Part shown: in pieces, positions 40,515-53,800 of the stretch
How the letters are laid out: every line of letters starts with the position of its first letter
Numbering within the stretch: position 1 is the stretch's first letter
DNA from: Siderastrea siderea
Lineage: Eukaryota > Cnidaria > Anthozoa > Scleractinia > Rhizangiidae
Direction: 5' to 3'
Assembly: GCA_964030785.1 (NCBI GenBank)
Contig: OZ034978.1
Span: 14,808,453 to 14,872,452, forward strand
DNA length: 64,000 nucleotides
Position numbers and translations under genes: made by a program
The notes under the pieces: generated by a model
Database searches by the model: none
Told to the model about the DNA's origin: nothing
What the model saw: the letters and a program-made list of their open reading frames with translations, nothing else

Positions 40515-43500
40515 TTTCTTGGTCAATGACGATTGGAGGGCTGGCTGCAAGGAAGCGTGATTCAGTCAAATCAGTGAGTGCATTTGCAAAGTTGGCAGAC
40601 AACGTTAGCCCCTCGAGCGCAAAGATCAACTGGCAATTCCTAGCTAAACTGCTGCACTTTTATTTCAGTTTTTCTAACGCGTCACTGTTTTTTTTTTTAA
40701 ACCAGCGTCCGCACCTCAATTAAAAAATAATAACGTCTCAATGGACTCAAAGCATTCGTCACCCCAAATTTGAGACCAAAAAGGAAGCGTGGGAAACAGG
40801 AGAAATGTCTAAGACAAAGATTTAGATCAGGAAGCCGGGTCGTGCAAGCACAGCTTTCCTTTACCGTTAAATAGCAAATGTACTTCTCTTACGTTTGTTT
40901 AAATGCTCCAAATAGTTTATGTACAAATGCCATGGGCGCTTGATGTTAACTTAGTGGAAAACAAAATCGTGAAACCACCATGCACATATATTTTGTTCTT
41001 GTTTTGCCTTTGAGCGGGCCATTTATTGTGAAAATAGTGGTAAGGTGAAGGCAAAAGAGCGAAACGTGTGAAGAATGTTGTTTTATTCGAATTCATTAAC
41101 TTCTGATCAGTTAAAATGCATTTTAATAACCATGGGAAACCGGTAGTGGGCACCATTTGCGACAATTGTTGAAAACACTGACGTTTTTAATTTCCCAGAC
41201 TAGGCAAAAATAATCGATTTATATACATATTGTTTTTTACAAAACGATACAGGGCAACGGACGGCTCATTACACTTAAATATACACATATTTTAGAAACT
41301 GATGTCTTAATCACAGTGTGAGAAACAGCGCATCTGGGCCGAAGCGTCCCTTTGTTATCATGAGGCAATGAACCACTAGAGTAACGCTCACAATAGTCGG
41401 TACATCATGCTAAACCGCTACAGTTAAATTTGAGTTTACTCGTGTAAATTTCAATTCATTATTCACAATTCCGATCTTTTCGCGGTCAGACATTACATGA
41501 GCAGAACTCCGGCCCGGGATTACGGAAAAACAGATCCTGTACGTAGTTTACGTCTTTCCTTTACAGCTTCCCGGAGTTTTTATTTGTTGATATTTTTAGT
41601 GTTTTTATAGACGTGATGCAAATATTCAGGATTCAGCAGTATTTTGTCAAAGAAACGCATTCATTTGATTCTTTTTCCTTTACAATTTGAGTGAGAATAT
41701 CTGTCGCCCAAACGGTAGAAATTGATCTTTTAGTGTTTTCTAACATTATTTTTTAACCCGGCGAACAACACGTTTGGTAAACTCATCAACAAGCAAGCTA
41801 TTTGTTCATACATTTTTGTGTCATGCATGTTATCTCAGGATAATGTTTTAAGGTAAGCATTTATAAGTGGGGTAAAGAAATGTAATTTCCAGCCGGGCTT
41901 TGAGAGCTACTTCGCCGTCAAAGTGTAACTCGCGACATCATACGCCACCACCAACTGGACTGAAATATCGTTAAATTAAACGTTTATATTCCAATCGTTG
42001 CTCGTACATGTCATTACTAAAACTACTGTTGTTCATCGTCTTAGCTATATTACCATCCCCAAAAAATTGTACGTAAGGTAAATACAAGGAAGAAAAGAAT
42101 TAGGTATACGTAGGAAATTGATGAGAAGAATACGCTAGACAGGTGCCGAAACAAAGTCTTTCTATTGACATCCATTCAAGGAAAACATCAAAAAATTACC
42201 TGCTCTTCAAAGAAATGGTGAAAATGGTGGTAGAAAATAAGACTGTCTGAAAATAACTCTTTATATTTTAACCACAACCTCTTTTTCTTGGCGGTCCATT
42301 GTTGTCATTTGCAGACTTTCAATGATTCCTGTCTTAATTTTCAATTTTTCGGTAGGAGAGTTGGGTTAAAACAGAACACAAATGTAAGCATCTGAGATTA
42401 TCTGTTGCTCTCTCCTTGTAAACAAATTAATTAAGTAGACGTAAAAGTAACAGTTGCATTTTCTTTGCATTTTATCGTCGCGAAGCAGTTAAAACAAGGG
42501 GCTGTTTTGAGGCAGGTCTAAATTCTGTAATTTCCGTACAGACAAGGTATCTACCAGGAAACCCGTACTTCTTGTCAGGTTTGATACATTATGTAAATAA
42601 CAGGATAATCGTGCATAATCCACGTGGAATTCGGAAACAACCCTTCAAAGGTAACCCATCCTGAGTGAGGCCTAGAAAATGAATTTTCTGACTACACCTA
42701 CTCCATTTCATTAAATCATCAATTTTTCAAGAGTCTCAAGATGATGACACGAGCTTCAGTATTGTTATCAACAAATCAGTGTTGAACAGCGTATCAGTAA
42801 CAGGTTGAATTTTGAAATAGGTCACTTACTGATTAAACGTTTAGCAGCAAACGTTGAACGAGGGCCTGACGTGATGCATATTTTGTTTCTTATATCCCTT
42901 AGGACGGTTTACAACGCTGACTCAATACAGTCATCTATGTTACTTATATTTCATCCTATTTTTGCTGAATAACATCACGATTTTCACTATACAATGCAAT
43001 GCTTATCTTTAAGAAGACCTCCGAGAAACTCTTCTATTTAATTCTTGAGCTCAGCTGGTCCAAATTCAGTTGTGTTCTAATAAGAATCTCTGTTGTATCA
43101 TAGACAGTTGTTTTCTCAACGAAAGCGAGGGATGCGTAACAAGGTAATCTAGGTGTGGTTTTTGGCAATCGGACGGTCTTCGAAAGCACAAGTTCAGAAA
43201 GACTAAAATGAAAATAAAGTCAGTTTTGTTTATCTTATCACCGCCCAACAATCGTTTAATAGGCATTTTTTGTTAGCAAACCGTGGTCAATACAGAGAAT
43301 TTAGTTATAGTCAACATTATACAATTCATAACCATTTGCTACTGCAAGGAAGTTGTTAAAAGGCTCTGTAGACTATTTGATCGAAAAAGGGCGTTCGAGT
43401 TAAAGGCGCCTCAATAAACAACTCGAAGGAAATAGCACATGCACTAAGTACTTTACCTGGTTCCACAGTCTGTTCTAAATTTACACTGGTAGAAACCAGC

Positions 43501-46500
43501 AAATTGAAGTACTACGTGCTTAAAGATTTGCGGCTCCCTCAAAACGACGTAGACTAGTGGCCGAGTAATAGTCCATTTACTTAATTGTTCATTGGCAAAA
43601 TATGTACACTTCGGTAGATTAATGTAATTGTTCCACAATTCGTTTGGCTGATCCAGACTTAAGATTTAAGATAATTTCGAATTTTCATTCGTGAAATTAG
43701 TTTGTCGATATATTTCACTCAGCTCTGTAGCACTCACTTCCTTTAATCTTTGGATAACACCCTCTTATCGTAAGTAATACCTTTGTTACTAATCAAAGTT
43801 ACACTACTAAGATTTCGTAGACGACCGCAACGTTTGCAATCGTGGTTTTTTTTTAGTTGCTCCTATAGTAACAATCTATAGAGATTATAAAATTGAAATT
43901 GCGGTGTTATTTGGTCAAAATAATCAACGATTTTTCACGGCGATGCGCGCAGAGGTAGAAAATCCTTCGCAGTTCACCGAAACTGAGTGGATTGTAAACA
44001 CTAAACACTTAAATAGCCAGCCACCAACGGTTATTAAATTTGTTTTGGTTTTGTTTTGTTTGTTTGTTCTTTGGATAAATGGTCAAATTCTTGCGCAAGC
44101 CGAGTGCTGCTTCGTCGGAGTTAATACCACTTGCTGTCTCGAGTTTGAGTAGCCAATCAGAGCGTGCGAAAAACGCTATTCACTCGTGTGGAACAATATT
44201 ACATATCTAGGGTACTGCATATCATAGACATCATAGGGTGTTGAGTAATAACGTTAACTTTATAGATGATCTGTCTTCAGACTGCAATCTGTTATGCATC
44301 TGTTATGCAACGAGTACTAACTGAGTGGTTTCAAGAGGGAGAGAGGGTTTGTCATCTGTTATACCAAGACCGGCAAGGTAAGGCACGGTGTAACCTAACG
44401 GGCTGAAATACACCACTTTTAACAACACAACATGACATACACACATATTGTGCTTGACTTCATCTGTTCGATGGGTCAAGCCACACAGGCTAATTTACCT
44501 ATTAATTTCAGGTCAACAAGAACATCTAAATAGCGGCTTGTTTGTCAAAGAACAAGTTCGATAGCAACATCAGAATCTGATCCTCATAAACGCCGTTTTT
44601 ACAGCCCTGATTGGAAGGATTCTTAATAGGTGTGGAACTCCTTACAAACGGTGGTTTTACTTTAGTTGAAATTCTTTTAACTTCTTTTTTGGTAGATCGC
44701 TTTTTTTCTTAATTTTAAAAGTCAAATAACCACTCACCCTTTTTGAGCCAATACGCGCGAGTTGTTTTTAAAATGTCGGAAATTTAACGAACTTTAATCT
44801 GTTTGAAATGGGTATTTCAAAAGTTGACTCAGTTTTCCTGTTATTTAGAGGATAAACTAGGTGTCGCGATATCGTTTGAGCAATGGTGATGAGACGCATG
44901 GCGGTTTGAAAGGCTGAAGATTAGTAAATAGAAAATTAATAAAAATATAGTCAAGCAATATGTAATAAAGATGCACCCCTGAGCGTTTCTAACGATGTAA
45001 TATAAAGCCTTGATAAAATAATAAGTTTTCAAAGGACGTTGACATTACGTAATCAGACAACCTTTGTGACAAAAGTTGTTGTTTTCAGAGCCATGACGAA
45101 TAGCATACAGCTCCATATTACAAACATAGCAGCAAGGCTGACCTGACTACTTAAAAAAATTAACTTTGCAAGACATCAACACGACACTGATAGAACTTCA
45201 ACAAAGCAGGGATGCAGCCGTAGACAGCTGTTTCGCTCTTCTTAGAGCTCATCGGTACGGCATATTACATTAGTTGAGAACTATTTAGTCTCGTACTTTA
45301 ACTTCGTAATACCGTTCTCTCAATCGGCACAAATCAGTAAAATGAACACAACATTACCAAGAAAGACACTGTGTTCATATTTCTGCTGCTTTTATTTCAA
45401 GTTAACGTTTCGCCTTCAGAAAGGCTACCTAGTTCGATAACCGACTCAGCACAGTCCACCACACAACCTAGGATGGTAGGCCTGTACACTACCTATTTAG
45501 AGTCAATGTGTGTTTCTTTTTTTTTTTTCCTACGACTTCCTGAATTATTTTAGGTGTTTTCTTTCGATTTAGCTCTACATCTGTATCGTAAAATTAAAAC
45601 TCCAGCTATTATTTCACTATACGTTTTAATGATTCCTCAATTCAATAATTCACTTTCTGAATCGGAGTTTCTGCTTAATTAAGGTGAAATATACCTGTCT
45701 TGAGCTTTTAGCTTAAAGATTTCTTATCTGTCTTAATGATTTGCTTTGGATCTAGTTAGGCATGGAACACGGGCCCGAAAAGGAGCGTTTGCTGACCGTA
45801 GAAAAATGTGTCATGTGAAGTACCCTTTTTTTACTGGCGCAACCTTTTATTAATCTTTCTTGTGGGCGCAACTATACAAGTACCTTTATTCCTGTTATTA
45901 ACGTGCTTATCATCCCAACCATACTCAGTATGTTACATAAACAAGTGTAGGCTTAGGCACTTTAATCGTCTTTATCTGATTTCGAAATTTTTTATTTTCA
46001 AGCTCTGAGAGCTTTTTTTCCGTCAGCTTCACCATTTTTTTTCGTACGAAGATACTACGCTTATCTTACATCACACTTTTTGATCAATTCGGAGCTTAAT
46101 TTAAATATCAGTGAAGCGCTAATAATTTTTTAACAGTATTGTTTAAAGTTGTTTGTTAGTTTTATAAAACTTAAAATAATTCATCTCCCCCACATGAATG
46201 TGATAAACCAACATAATATATCAAAATGAAATCATCTTGCCTAACGTAAAGAAAATAAGCACCCTATAATTTTGACTGTAAGCTAAGACATTAAGGGAAA
46301 TCTTACAGTTTTTCACTATCCTTACCTTAGCGTAAGAGAAGGTCAACTTTCTTCAGTAAAATGTAAACTTCATATGGCGTATTGAATGCACGATAGCAAT
46401 GAAAACGGGTTATTTATGACCCCTTAAGCTAAAAGGACAATAAACGATCAGCAGTTTTTAATTACTTTGCCGGAACAATAAAGCCCCGTCGCTTCCGCAT

Positions 46501-47639
46501 GGCTTTGCCATTGAATCGGGAAGTTTAATTTTCGTAACTGAATTGCGGCGGCTTTATTCGGAAAAGCAAACAAAAAATAAGAGCTTAAAACCTTTACAAA
46601 ACTAAGAAACTCCCACCAGTGTTTACCGACACTCCCCTTAAGCACGAGATGAAACTGCTTTTCATGGAAGTCGTCGCCAAAATTTATTTTTATAAGTCTG
46701 AAACTTGAAAATTAATTTGGAACATTACGAAGATCCATGGAATATCCGGTATAAAGCGGGCGCTTTTGGGTGACAGCCGTCTTAAAATTAAAAGATTTTC
46801 GGGGGATTATCAAGGTAAGTAAAACTGCAATTCCTTGCCTTTTCAGATAGTAATCATTTACCAGCGGGCGATAAGGAAAGGAACGAAATTAACGTCAAGA
46901 TAAGAAACGTAAGTTATTGCAGTTATCATTCGGCAAACTGAGCAAGCTCTCTTGTTTCCGTGTTATAAGAGACAAAAAGAAAAACCTGTTTAAACATTAC
47001 ACTGATTTATTTTACAGTAACGGTGTATCAGATGACTCTGTTTTGATAACAATATTTCGTTTTTCGCGATACAGATATTTAATAAGTATTATACTTATCC
47101 TGTTAAGAGTATGTTAACACAATCTACGGTAAATTTTCTTGGGTCATTTTCACAGGAGAAAAAACACGTTCTGGATTTTTTTAGAAACACTTCTGTGACA
47201 CGTTTTCTCGTTTTATCCAACTCCTTCTTTTTTGTCTATACCTGCGTTTCTGTAAAAAGATTTCTGTCACTGTGTTTTGTCTTTTTGTTTATTTGAAAAA
47301 AAACTGAATTTAACCATTTGTATTCTTTGAGGGCCTGCTTTAATGGGAGTGCATGCTCATATAAATACTTTCAAGTTTAAAATTATCAAAAAATAAAATG
47401 AAATTGTAATTACAGAAAACTAACGGTTGTTTTGTTTACAAAATTACAATTTTGCAGGAGCTCATATTGTAGTCACCATTTTCAGCTATCATTTCACAAA
47501 CACTGAACTCATATTTCTTTCATATAACTTGTTTTGGGCCATTTCATCCCCAGATTTCAGTATCGAGTCCTGTCATATTCATTCACAGCCATTCAATTTT
47601 CATTTTACGTAGCGCCCTTGTAAACTTAAGATTTAAGCT

Positions 47640-47760
47640 CCATTAAGGACGGTGGGGTGGCGGAGGAGGGGAAAGGAGATAAGGTAGGGCGGCGGTAATC
47701 CAGCAGAGGAGGGGAATGAAAGTTTAAGGGAGGCGGGAAAAGAGAGGGCGGAAGGCAAGT
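47640..47760. repeat. Purine-rich low-complexity tract
   Basis: gga/ggcgg-rich sequence similar in style to 19104-19200. No coding signal. Confidence 0.6.
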
Positions 47761-48500
47761 CTTCTAATGTGGCAGAAAGCGAAAAGTGGGAAACATCATA
47801 AAAGGCTAAAGGCGAGCAGTGGGAGTGAAAAGTATGGGAAGTCGCAAAAATCTCGGAACCCCTGTTCCCACGTCCCATTCAGATATAAGGACATTTATTT
47901 ATAACATATCATTCAATAACAATTGAAAAGGAAGAAGATAACATTGAAAAGGAACTGCTGTTCATTTGTTCTTTAATAAAATCACTCACATTACAAATTA
48001 AACGAATAAAGTAAAATTATTTCGTTGTCAGTAGGATATCATGACTACAAACAACGTCTCTTATTACAACGTCAGTTTTGAAAAATATTGTAGAGTCATT
48101 ATGTGTAAAAAAAAATGAACAATTTATAAATAGGAAATTAAACGTCCCCATTAGTCTAGCTGACGGCAGTCAAGTGGGCCATCCAACGGTAGATCCGATT
48201 TCGTGGAAATCGTGCCTAAATCATGGGAGGCATAGAAAACTGATATATATTTTATAAGAATAATAATTTTTTTATTAGGTAAACAACTTGTTTACAAAAA
48301 AGTTATTTGGGTTCATGAAATTGAACTTAAAGATCGTACAATACTAATCGGAGTGTGTACTTCGAATGCAGCACGTCTGGTTTTCTTCCTACTGTGGAAG
48401 TCGTTCAGTTTCGAAGGCTTGTCACTCAGCGTATTTAGTATGGTAAGCTGAATGGATTCTGTAGTCAAAGAAGAAGTAGAAAAAAAATGATTAGTTGTTC

Positions 48501-48540
48501 CTTGATATGGATATTTGGTGCTTGATATGGATATTTGGTG
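48501..48540. repeat. Perfect 20-bp tandem duplication
   Basis: cttgatatggatatttggtg occurs twice with no gap, at the edge of the dispersed repeat at 48560-48800. Confidence 0.9.
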
Positions 48541-48559
48541 CTTTAACCTTCGGACGCAC

Positions 48560-48800
48560 TTGCAAGATCATGCCACTGACGTGGTACAAGGGTGAAGGGT
48601 TGACGGAACCTCTCTGGATTTTTGTTGTGTTGCAATATATGCTGAACAGATTTCACTGTCTTTTGCCTTGTTTTAGAAAGTGCTTTACAATAAGAGGTAC
48701 ACATTATGGGTGGTACATATACATATTATGGGTGGTGCGCTGCTGGGGGCTTGTGACGACGTCAATAGCTAAAATTGAAAACCTTAGCTTCATGCCAGAC
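48560..48800. repeat. Dispersed repeat shared with 25550-25830
   Basis: See the copy at 25550. An internal stretch, cattatgggtggtacatatacatattatgggtggt, shows its own small duplication. Confidence 0.6.
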
Positions 48801-49355
48801 ATGTAGGATATGATATAATCAAACTCTATGGGCAGCTTTTATTTGTTTTTTTCACCAAAAAAGTCACAAACCATGTTGTTGTATTCAAAAATGGCTTCAC
48901 CTCATGCCAATTATGACGCCATATCTCGTTAACCCCCCTAGCAACCGATTTTCATCGAACCTTGCCCTAACGTACGGCTACTGAAAACGCCCGAGGGTTA
49001 CAAGGTGTACTGCAAAGTGTAATGCACATTTACCTAGTGTATAAATTACGACCAATAAGATATTGTAATTTCAGAACTAGAGGAAAGCGGGAATCCAGCT
49101 GCCCGCCTTACGAAGTTGTAGTGACGTATAACGGCCGATTAAGACGGTGCAACTTTGCTTCACAACTATTGCACGTAATTTTCGTAGCTCGCAAATTGGC
49201 CTCATGCAAAAATGATACACAACTCACTGATCATGAAGCAATGGCTATCGCTATGATTGTCGTAGACTTTGCAGGCACGTTTCTAAAACCTGTGATGACA
49301 TTTTTCGTGTTGCCTACATGCGACTTCTAAAGGATCAGGCAACAAGTTGGAATTA

Positions 49356-49964
49356 CAGTCAAAATACTCAGCGCATTCCGCTTATTATTTGGGAATGACT
49401 TTCATTAATCGGGAACGGATTGCATTATTGGAATCAAAATTCCACTTTCAAATTGAATATTGTAATGTTACAACGGTAGCCTTGTTCCAAATAAGGAATG
49501 CTGATTAGTTTATTATTGACATCAAGCGAATGTTCACGTGCAAGTAGCAGACTGTTGGCGGCTAAACGTATCTGACCTGATTTGTGTTCGCTCAACAAAA
49601 TATTAATTGCAAATACTTTTACCCTCGAAGAAGCAGTCTGTTGCTATAAACCTGTGAAGAATGATTTCTTAAAAACAAGTATGCTGTAAATGCACAAGAA
49701 ATGTTCCTGAAAATTGCGAAAAATTCCCTGTAATGTCAAACCGACTGAAACCAACAGCCGCCAACGGTTTCGTATTTCGCGTTTGAACTTTTGGCTTACG
49801 TAAGTAACAACCCAATCAACAATCGTTACTTCGAATGCGTCTAACGCTGGAAGATTTCAATCATCAATTTGAAAATGGAATTTTGATTCCAATAATGCAA
49901 TCCGTTCCCGATTAATGAAAATCATTCCTAAATAATGAGCGGAATGCGCTGAGTATTTTGACTG
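49356..49964. mobile_element. MITE, 609 bp, long inverted ends and TA duplication
   Basis: The ends cagtcaaaatactcagcgca and tgcgctgagtattttgactg are perfect inverted repeats flanked by TA. Similarity continues for about 100 bases (cggattgcattattggaat against its complement). There is no transposase. Confidence 0.92.
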
Positions 49965-49981
49965 TAAAAGTTGTACCATCT

Positions 49982-50422
49982 CCCGGGGGGGTACTCGGAA
50001 AAATTTTGATGGGAGTGTGCCGCTGGGACTCTGAAACCCTTAACCTATACCAGACCACGTTCATGTCGTTTTTGCAACCCTATTCTAGACTAGGTGCCAA
50101 AAATCCCTACCCTATCCCAGACTAGCTATTTTCGAGCTATCCATCAGAAATATAACCACACAGTACTTTTAATGGAAAACCATCTCTCGATCAACAATAT
50201 TGTCGCGATTTCATTTATATTTTATATTTCCGAGTTTTTCAAACCCATTAATTAATTGGATTAAATTTTCACACCACCCATTAGTTTCCCGGTAATTGAT
50301 ACCCTATCCTAGTCCAAGACTCCCTGATTTCTATACCCTATCCCAGACTAAACTGCTTGAAAACCATACCCTTCACAGCGGCGCATACCTATATAGGTTG
50401 TATATGGGAGTACCCCCCCGGG
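49982..50422. mobile_element. Inverted-repeat element with G-run ends
   Basis: cccgggggggtactc at the left is complementary to gagtacccccccggg at the right. The interior repeats ccctatcccagactag-like phrases several times. It lies only 18 bases beyond the previous element. Confidence 0.88.
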
Positions 50423-50768
50423 TACCATCTAAATCACCCCTTTTGTGGAGTTATGGTTTTTTACATGTATGGATGGAATTTTATTATTTTTGAGACCAAC
50501 TATTCGTTATCGTGGTTGGAATATACTAGCAACAGAGCGTGAAGGCTATTGAACATTGATGATATTTCCTTGGGGATAATTTTGGATCAGAATAATCGTT
50601 AAGGCCAATAATACCAAGACGGCTGTTTTGCAAGAAAAAACAAAAGGATGTTGATTACGATGTAATTTGTACACGACCCATCTGTAGACGATAGCTCTGC
50701 TGCCCTTATTTCTTTTGCTTACAGGTCTTTACCTCAAGCCGAAAAATTTTAAGACCTTGTTATCAACG

Positions 50769-50873
50769 TTAGTTCTTTGGTCTGCGGTATGAGCAGCGTC
50801 CATCTTCAAATTCAATGTCATCCACAGCTATATCACCTCGGTATGTGGAACCAACAGTACCCAAAATGCCAAT
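50769..50873 (-). CDS. MAM-E exon 3, terminal, with stop
   Basis: 105 nt entered in phase 0 and ending TAA at 50771-50769. It contains [20 protein letters not shown] and DGRC, then SYRRPKN and the stop. This is a normal end for a MAM domain, with no tail beyond. Confidence 0.9.
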   Translation of the reverse strand: MGILGTVGSTYRGDIAVDDIEFEDGRCSYRRPKN

Positions 50874-53800
50874 CTAGGAATAAAAAATAAAGTGAACTGT
50901 TAAATGAACAGGAAACACCTGCAAGGGTTGATATACTTGTTCTTTCAAACTTGCTTTATTAATACTGGTATCTCATTAAGACGTACCCAATGAATAGCGT
51001 GTCTCCGGACGGATCGGTCCACTTCAAGATCGAGCTCCTTGTATAGCCATTTGTTCCCTCGGCTTTTTGATATCTCCCATTCGATCGTCTCTACCGTAAA
51101 GTCCTTCGTGTCTGGCTTATGGTCATCCGTCAGTTTCTTAACAATACGCACAATCTTTAAGGACCCTATGCCATAATCACCGTACATGTGATACCAGAAG
51201 CGCATGCAGAAGGCCCGTCCTTCAAGTTTGACAAGCAGCAGTGCTGTCTCTCCCTTTCTTCGTGGACTGGACGTTTCAATATAAATGTATTTGCCTTTTT
51301 TCTGTTTTTCACCTAATAGATAGAAAAACGGATTAAACGGCAGAGTGTAGGGTGTACTTCTAGGAAAACTGTAATAATTATTGTATTTATCTTTCCTTTA
51401 AATAGCTGTATATATTTAGCTAGGTTAAAAACTCATCCTCCTTCTTTCACATAACTGTAATTTAAACAAAATATGACAATTTTTTTGTTTTGTTGTGTGT
51501 CTCAATCTCGGCTCTGTTCTTTCTTGTTTTTGTCTGTTTGTCGCTGTGGTTGCATTGTAAATAAACACTCGTTAGATGGTTTTGAATGTCTCATAAGTCT
51601 AGCAAGAATAAGGTCATCACTTAGTTTGACAAATTAAAAATTAAAGTATTCTTCCAAACAAACATGAAGGGAAACCTGGATAAGCAAAAAGGCCTTATAT
51701 TAAGATGATGTATCAAGTAATAAATAATTATAATATCACAAAAATAAATAAATAAACAATAAAATAATAAAATAGTAATTGTCTACATCGTTTTCCTAAA
51801 TTAAAGGCCATCACAAACAGTGGTAGAGAACTGGGTAAGGGAAATTTTGTTATTGCCAGTGAATGAAATAATGACAAATGAAAAGAAATACGGGATGCCA
51901 AGTATACTAAACAGAACTTTAAAAAATACCTTTCGTGTGGTCAAAAGATGGTCCAGTTCCACCAGACGGTGTCTTTCCTGAATGTCTCGTCCAATCAAAT
52001 CGGTCACCTTTAGCATTGATCCATTTACAGAACTGCGTGGTTGTATCTTCAAAGTCGCAATTACCTTTAGCCAAGAAAGGAAGTGGATTGCAGTTTAGTA
52101 AAAATTGATTTCACGACAGGACGTCCAGAACTCAGAGTGGGTATCGTTAGATCGGCCTGAACCTCCTTGGACACCTTGTGAGGTTTATACAATGTAGTAT
52201 TCCTTATCGTTTCTTTACTACTAGATACGTACAGAAGAAGAGAAGCCAAGAAGAAAAGAAGTGACAAATAGACCTGTAATTAAGCTTCGCACTTATGTGT
52301 AGGGTTTAGGTTGACGCTGTATGCTGTATGGCAAAATGGTAGGTTTGCCTAGTAGTTTTGACGCTCTATTTTAAATCTGAAAGTCCCATTTCAACTCTTC
52401 CCCTGTCAGTTGTGATCGGTCACTTCTTGGAATTGGCATATGATAGCTTCTTGATCAAGAAAGAGACTGTGCCTTGTAAAAAGCCAGATGGTCTGCGTCA
52501 TGTCATTTGTATCGGGATTAAAATAAGTTTGTGTTGTTTGGTGCAATATTTTAATGACAACGTCGCTATCCCTGGACACTCAATCTACAACCTGGAAACC
52601 ATTTCACTGGAGCCCAATATATTAAAATAGAGACAGCATTCGTAAAATCAAAGAAGGACATTTAATTACAAGAGCCTACACACTTGAACCTAACGGCATG
52701 GACAGACGCGATGAAACTTCTATTGACTGTGTTTATATTGAGATACTGTCTCTGTTTCCTTTTTAGCCGTTATAGTTTTAGATTTCTTTGTTTGTTTATA
52801 GTTACTCTTTGCAAGTTATTATGTATCATGATTTATCTTACCCTTGTTTTAAATATTTGCTTCCATTTTCACTTAGCTTTTCTAGCCCCTGACGAAGTTT
52901 AGTTTTGTCTGACCACATAAAATACTAGCTGTTCGATCAACCTTGCTTCTTTGAAGCGCAATACTAGTTTTCTTTATTTGATTGTGTATTTTGAATGTAG
53001 TGCCTTTTAACTGACAACTGCGCTATTACACTGAATACGTAATCTTTGTAGCATGATCAGCGTAGCCACATTAGAAAGGCTAATAGGCTCTATCACCATA
53101 GTAACTAGCCACACCCACCTTCCTTTGGGTTTCGAGCAACGTCTTTCGCTGAATATTTGGTCTCCTTTAAAACTTTACATTCATCTACCTCGTTGACAGC
53201 TATCTCATCAAGAGCAATATCGCCAAGATACGATTCTCCCCGGACAGCGACAAATGTGACCTTCAATGAGGAACATGAAAATGTGTTGAAAGGTAAGATA
53301 AAATACATCGTACAAGGCCTTGAAAGTAATTTAGTTCTCCCAAAAGAAGAGAGCTGGAAAAAATAAAGCGGGACTAATGGGGAAATAAGACTATTTGGAA
53401 ACTTTTCAGCATACGTGTATATGAAATTGTGAATATATGAAACTCATATATTTGAACTGCGGAATGAAGAAATAAATGTAAAGAAGATCCTCGCAGTTAT
53501 TGGCGCAACTTATGCAGTTGCGAAAAGAAAGCCTGAAAAAATCAGGCTTGCCGGGATTCGAACCCTGACCTCTGCGATACCGGTGCAGCGCTCTAACCAA
53601 TTGAGCTAACAAGCCAACTGGGAGCTGGTCATTAAATTGGTCAGTAAATTTTCAGGCTTTCTTTTCGCAACTGCATAAGTTGCGCCAATAACTGCGAGGA
53701 TCTTCTTTACATTTATACGTGTATATATTCAACTTTCGTGATAGAGTTGATATCTGAGGTACTAACTGATATCATTTTGAAAACTAATAAATTTGTGTAC

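Larger units (their letters stand above)
40515..50768. other. Gene-poor intergenic region (about 10 kb)
   Basis: No exon with convincing domain, frame and splice signals was found on either strand. The region contains repeats listed separately, plus a piece near 44140-44175 (agccaatcagagcgtgcg) similar to 24938-24955, probably from a shared element. It should also contain the promoter of the small-peptide gene near 40515 and the 3' end of the MAM gene near 50769. Confidence 0.55.

Noticed and set aside
43904..44152. An 82-codon frame with a hydrophobic segment and several cysteines.
   Set aside because: It overlaps a repeat-like stretch (agccaatcagagcgtgcg also occurs at 24938). It lacks splice context, and the cysteines show no regular pattern.
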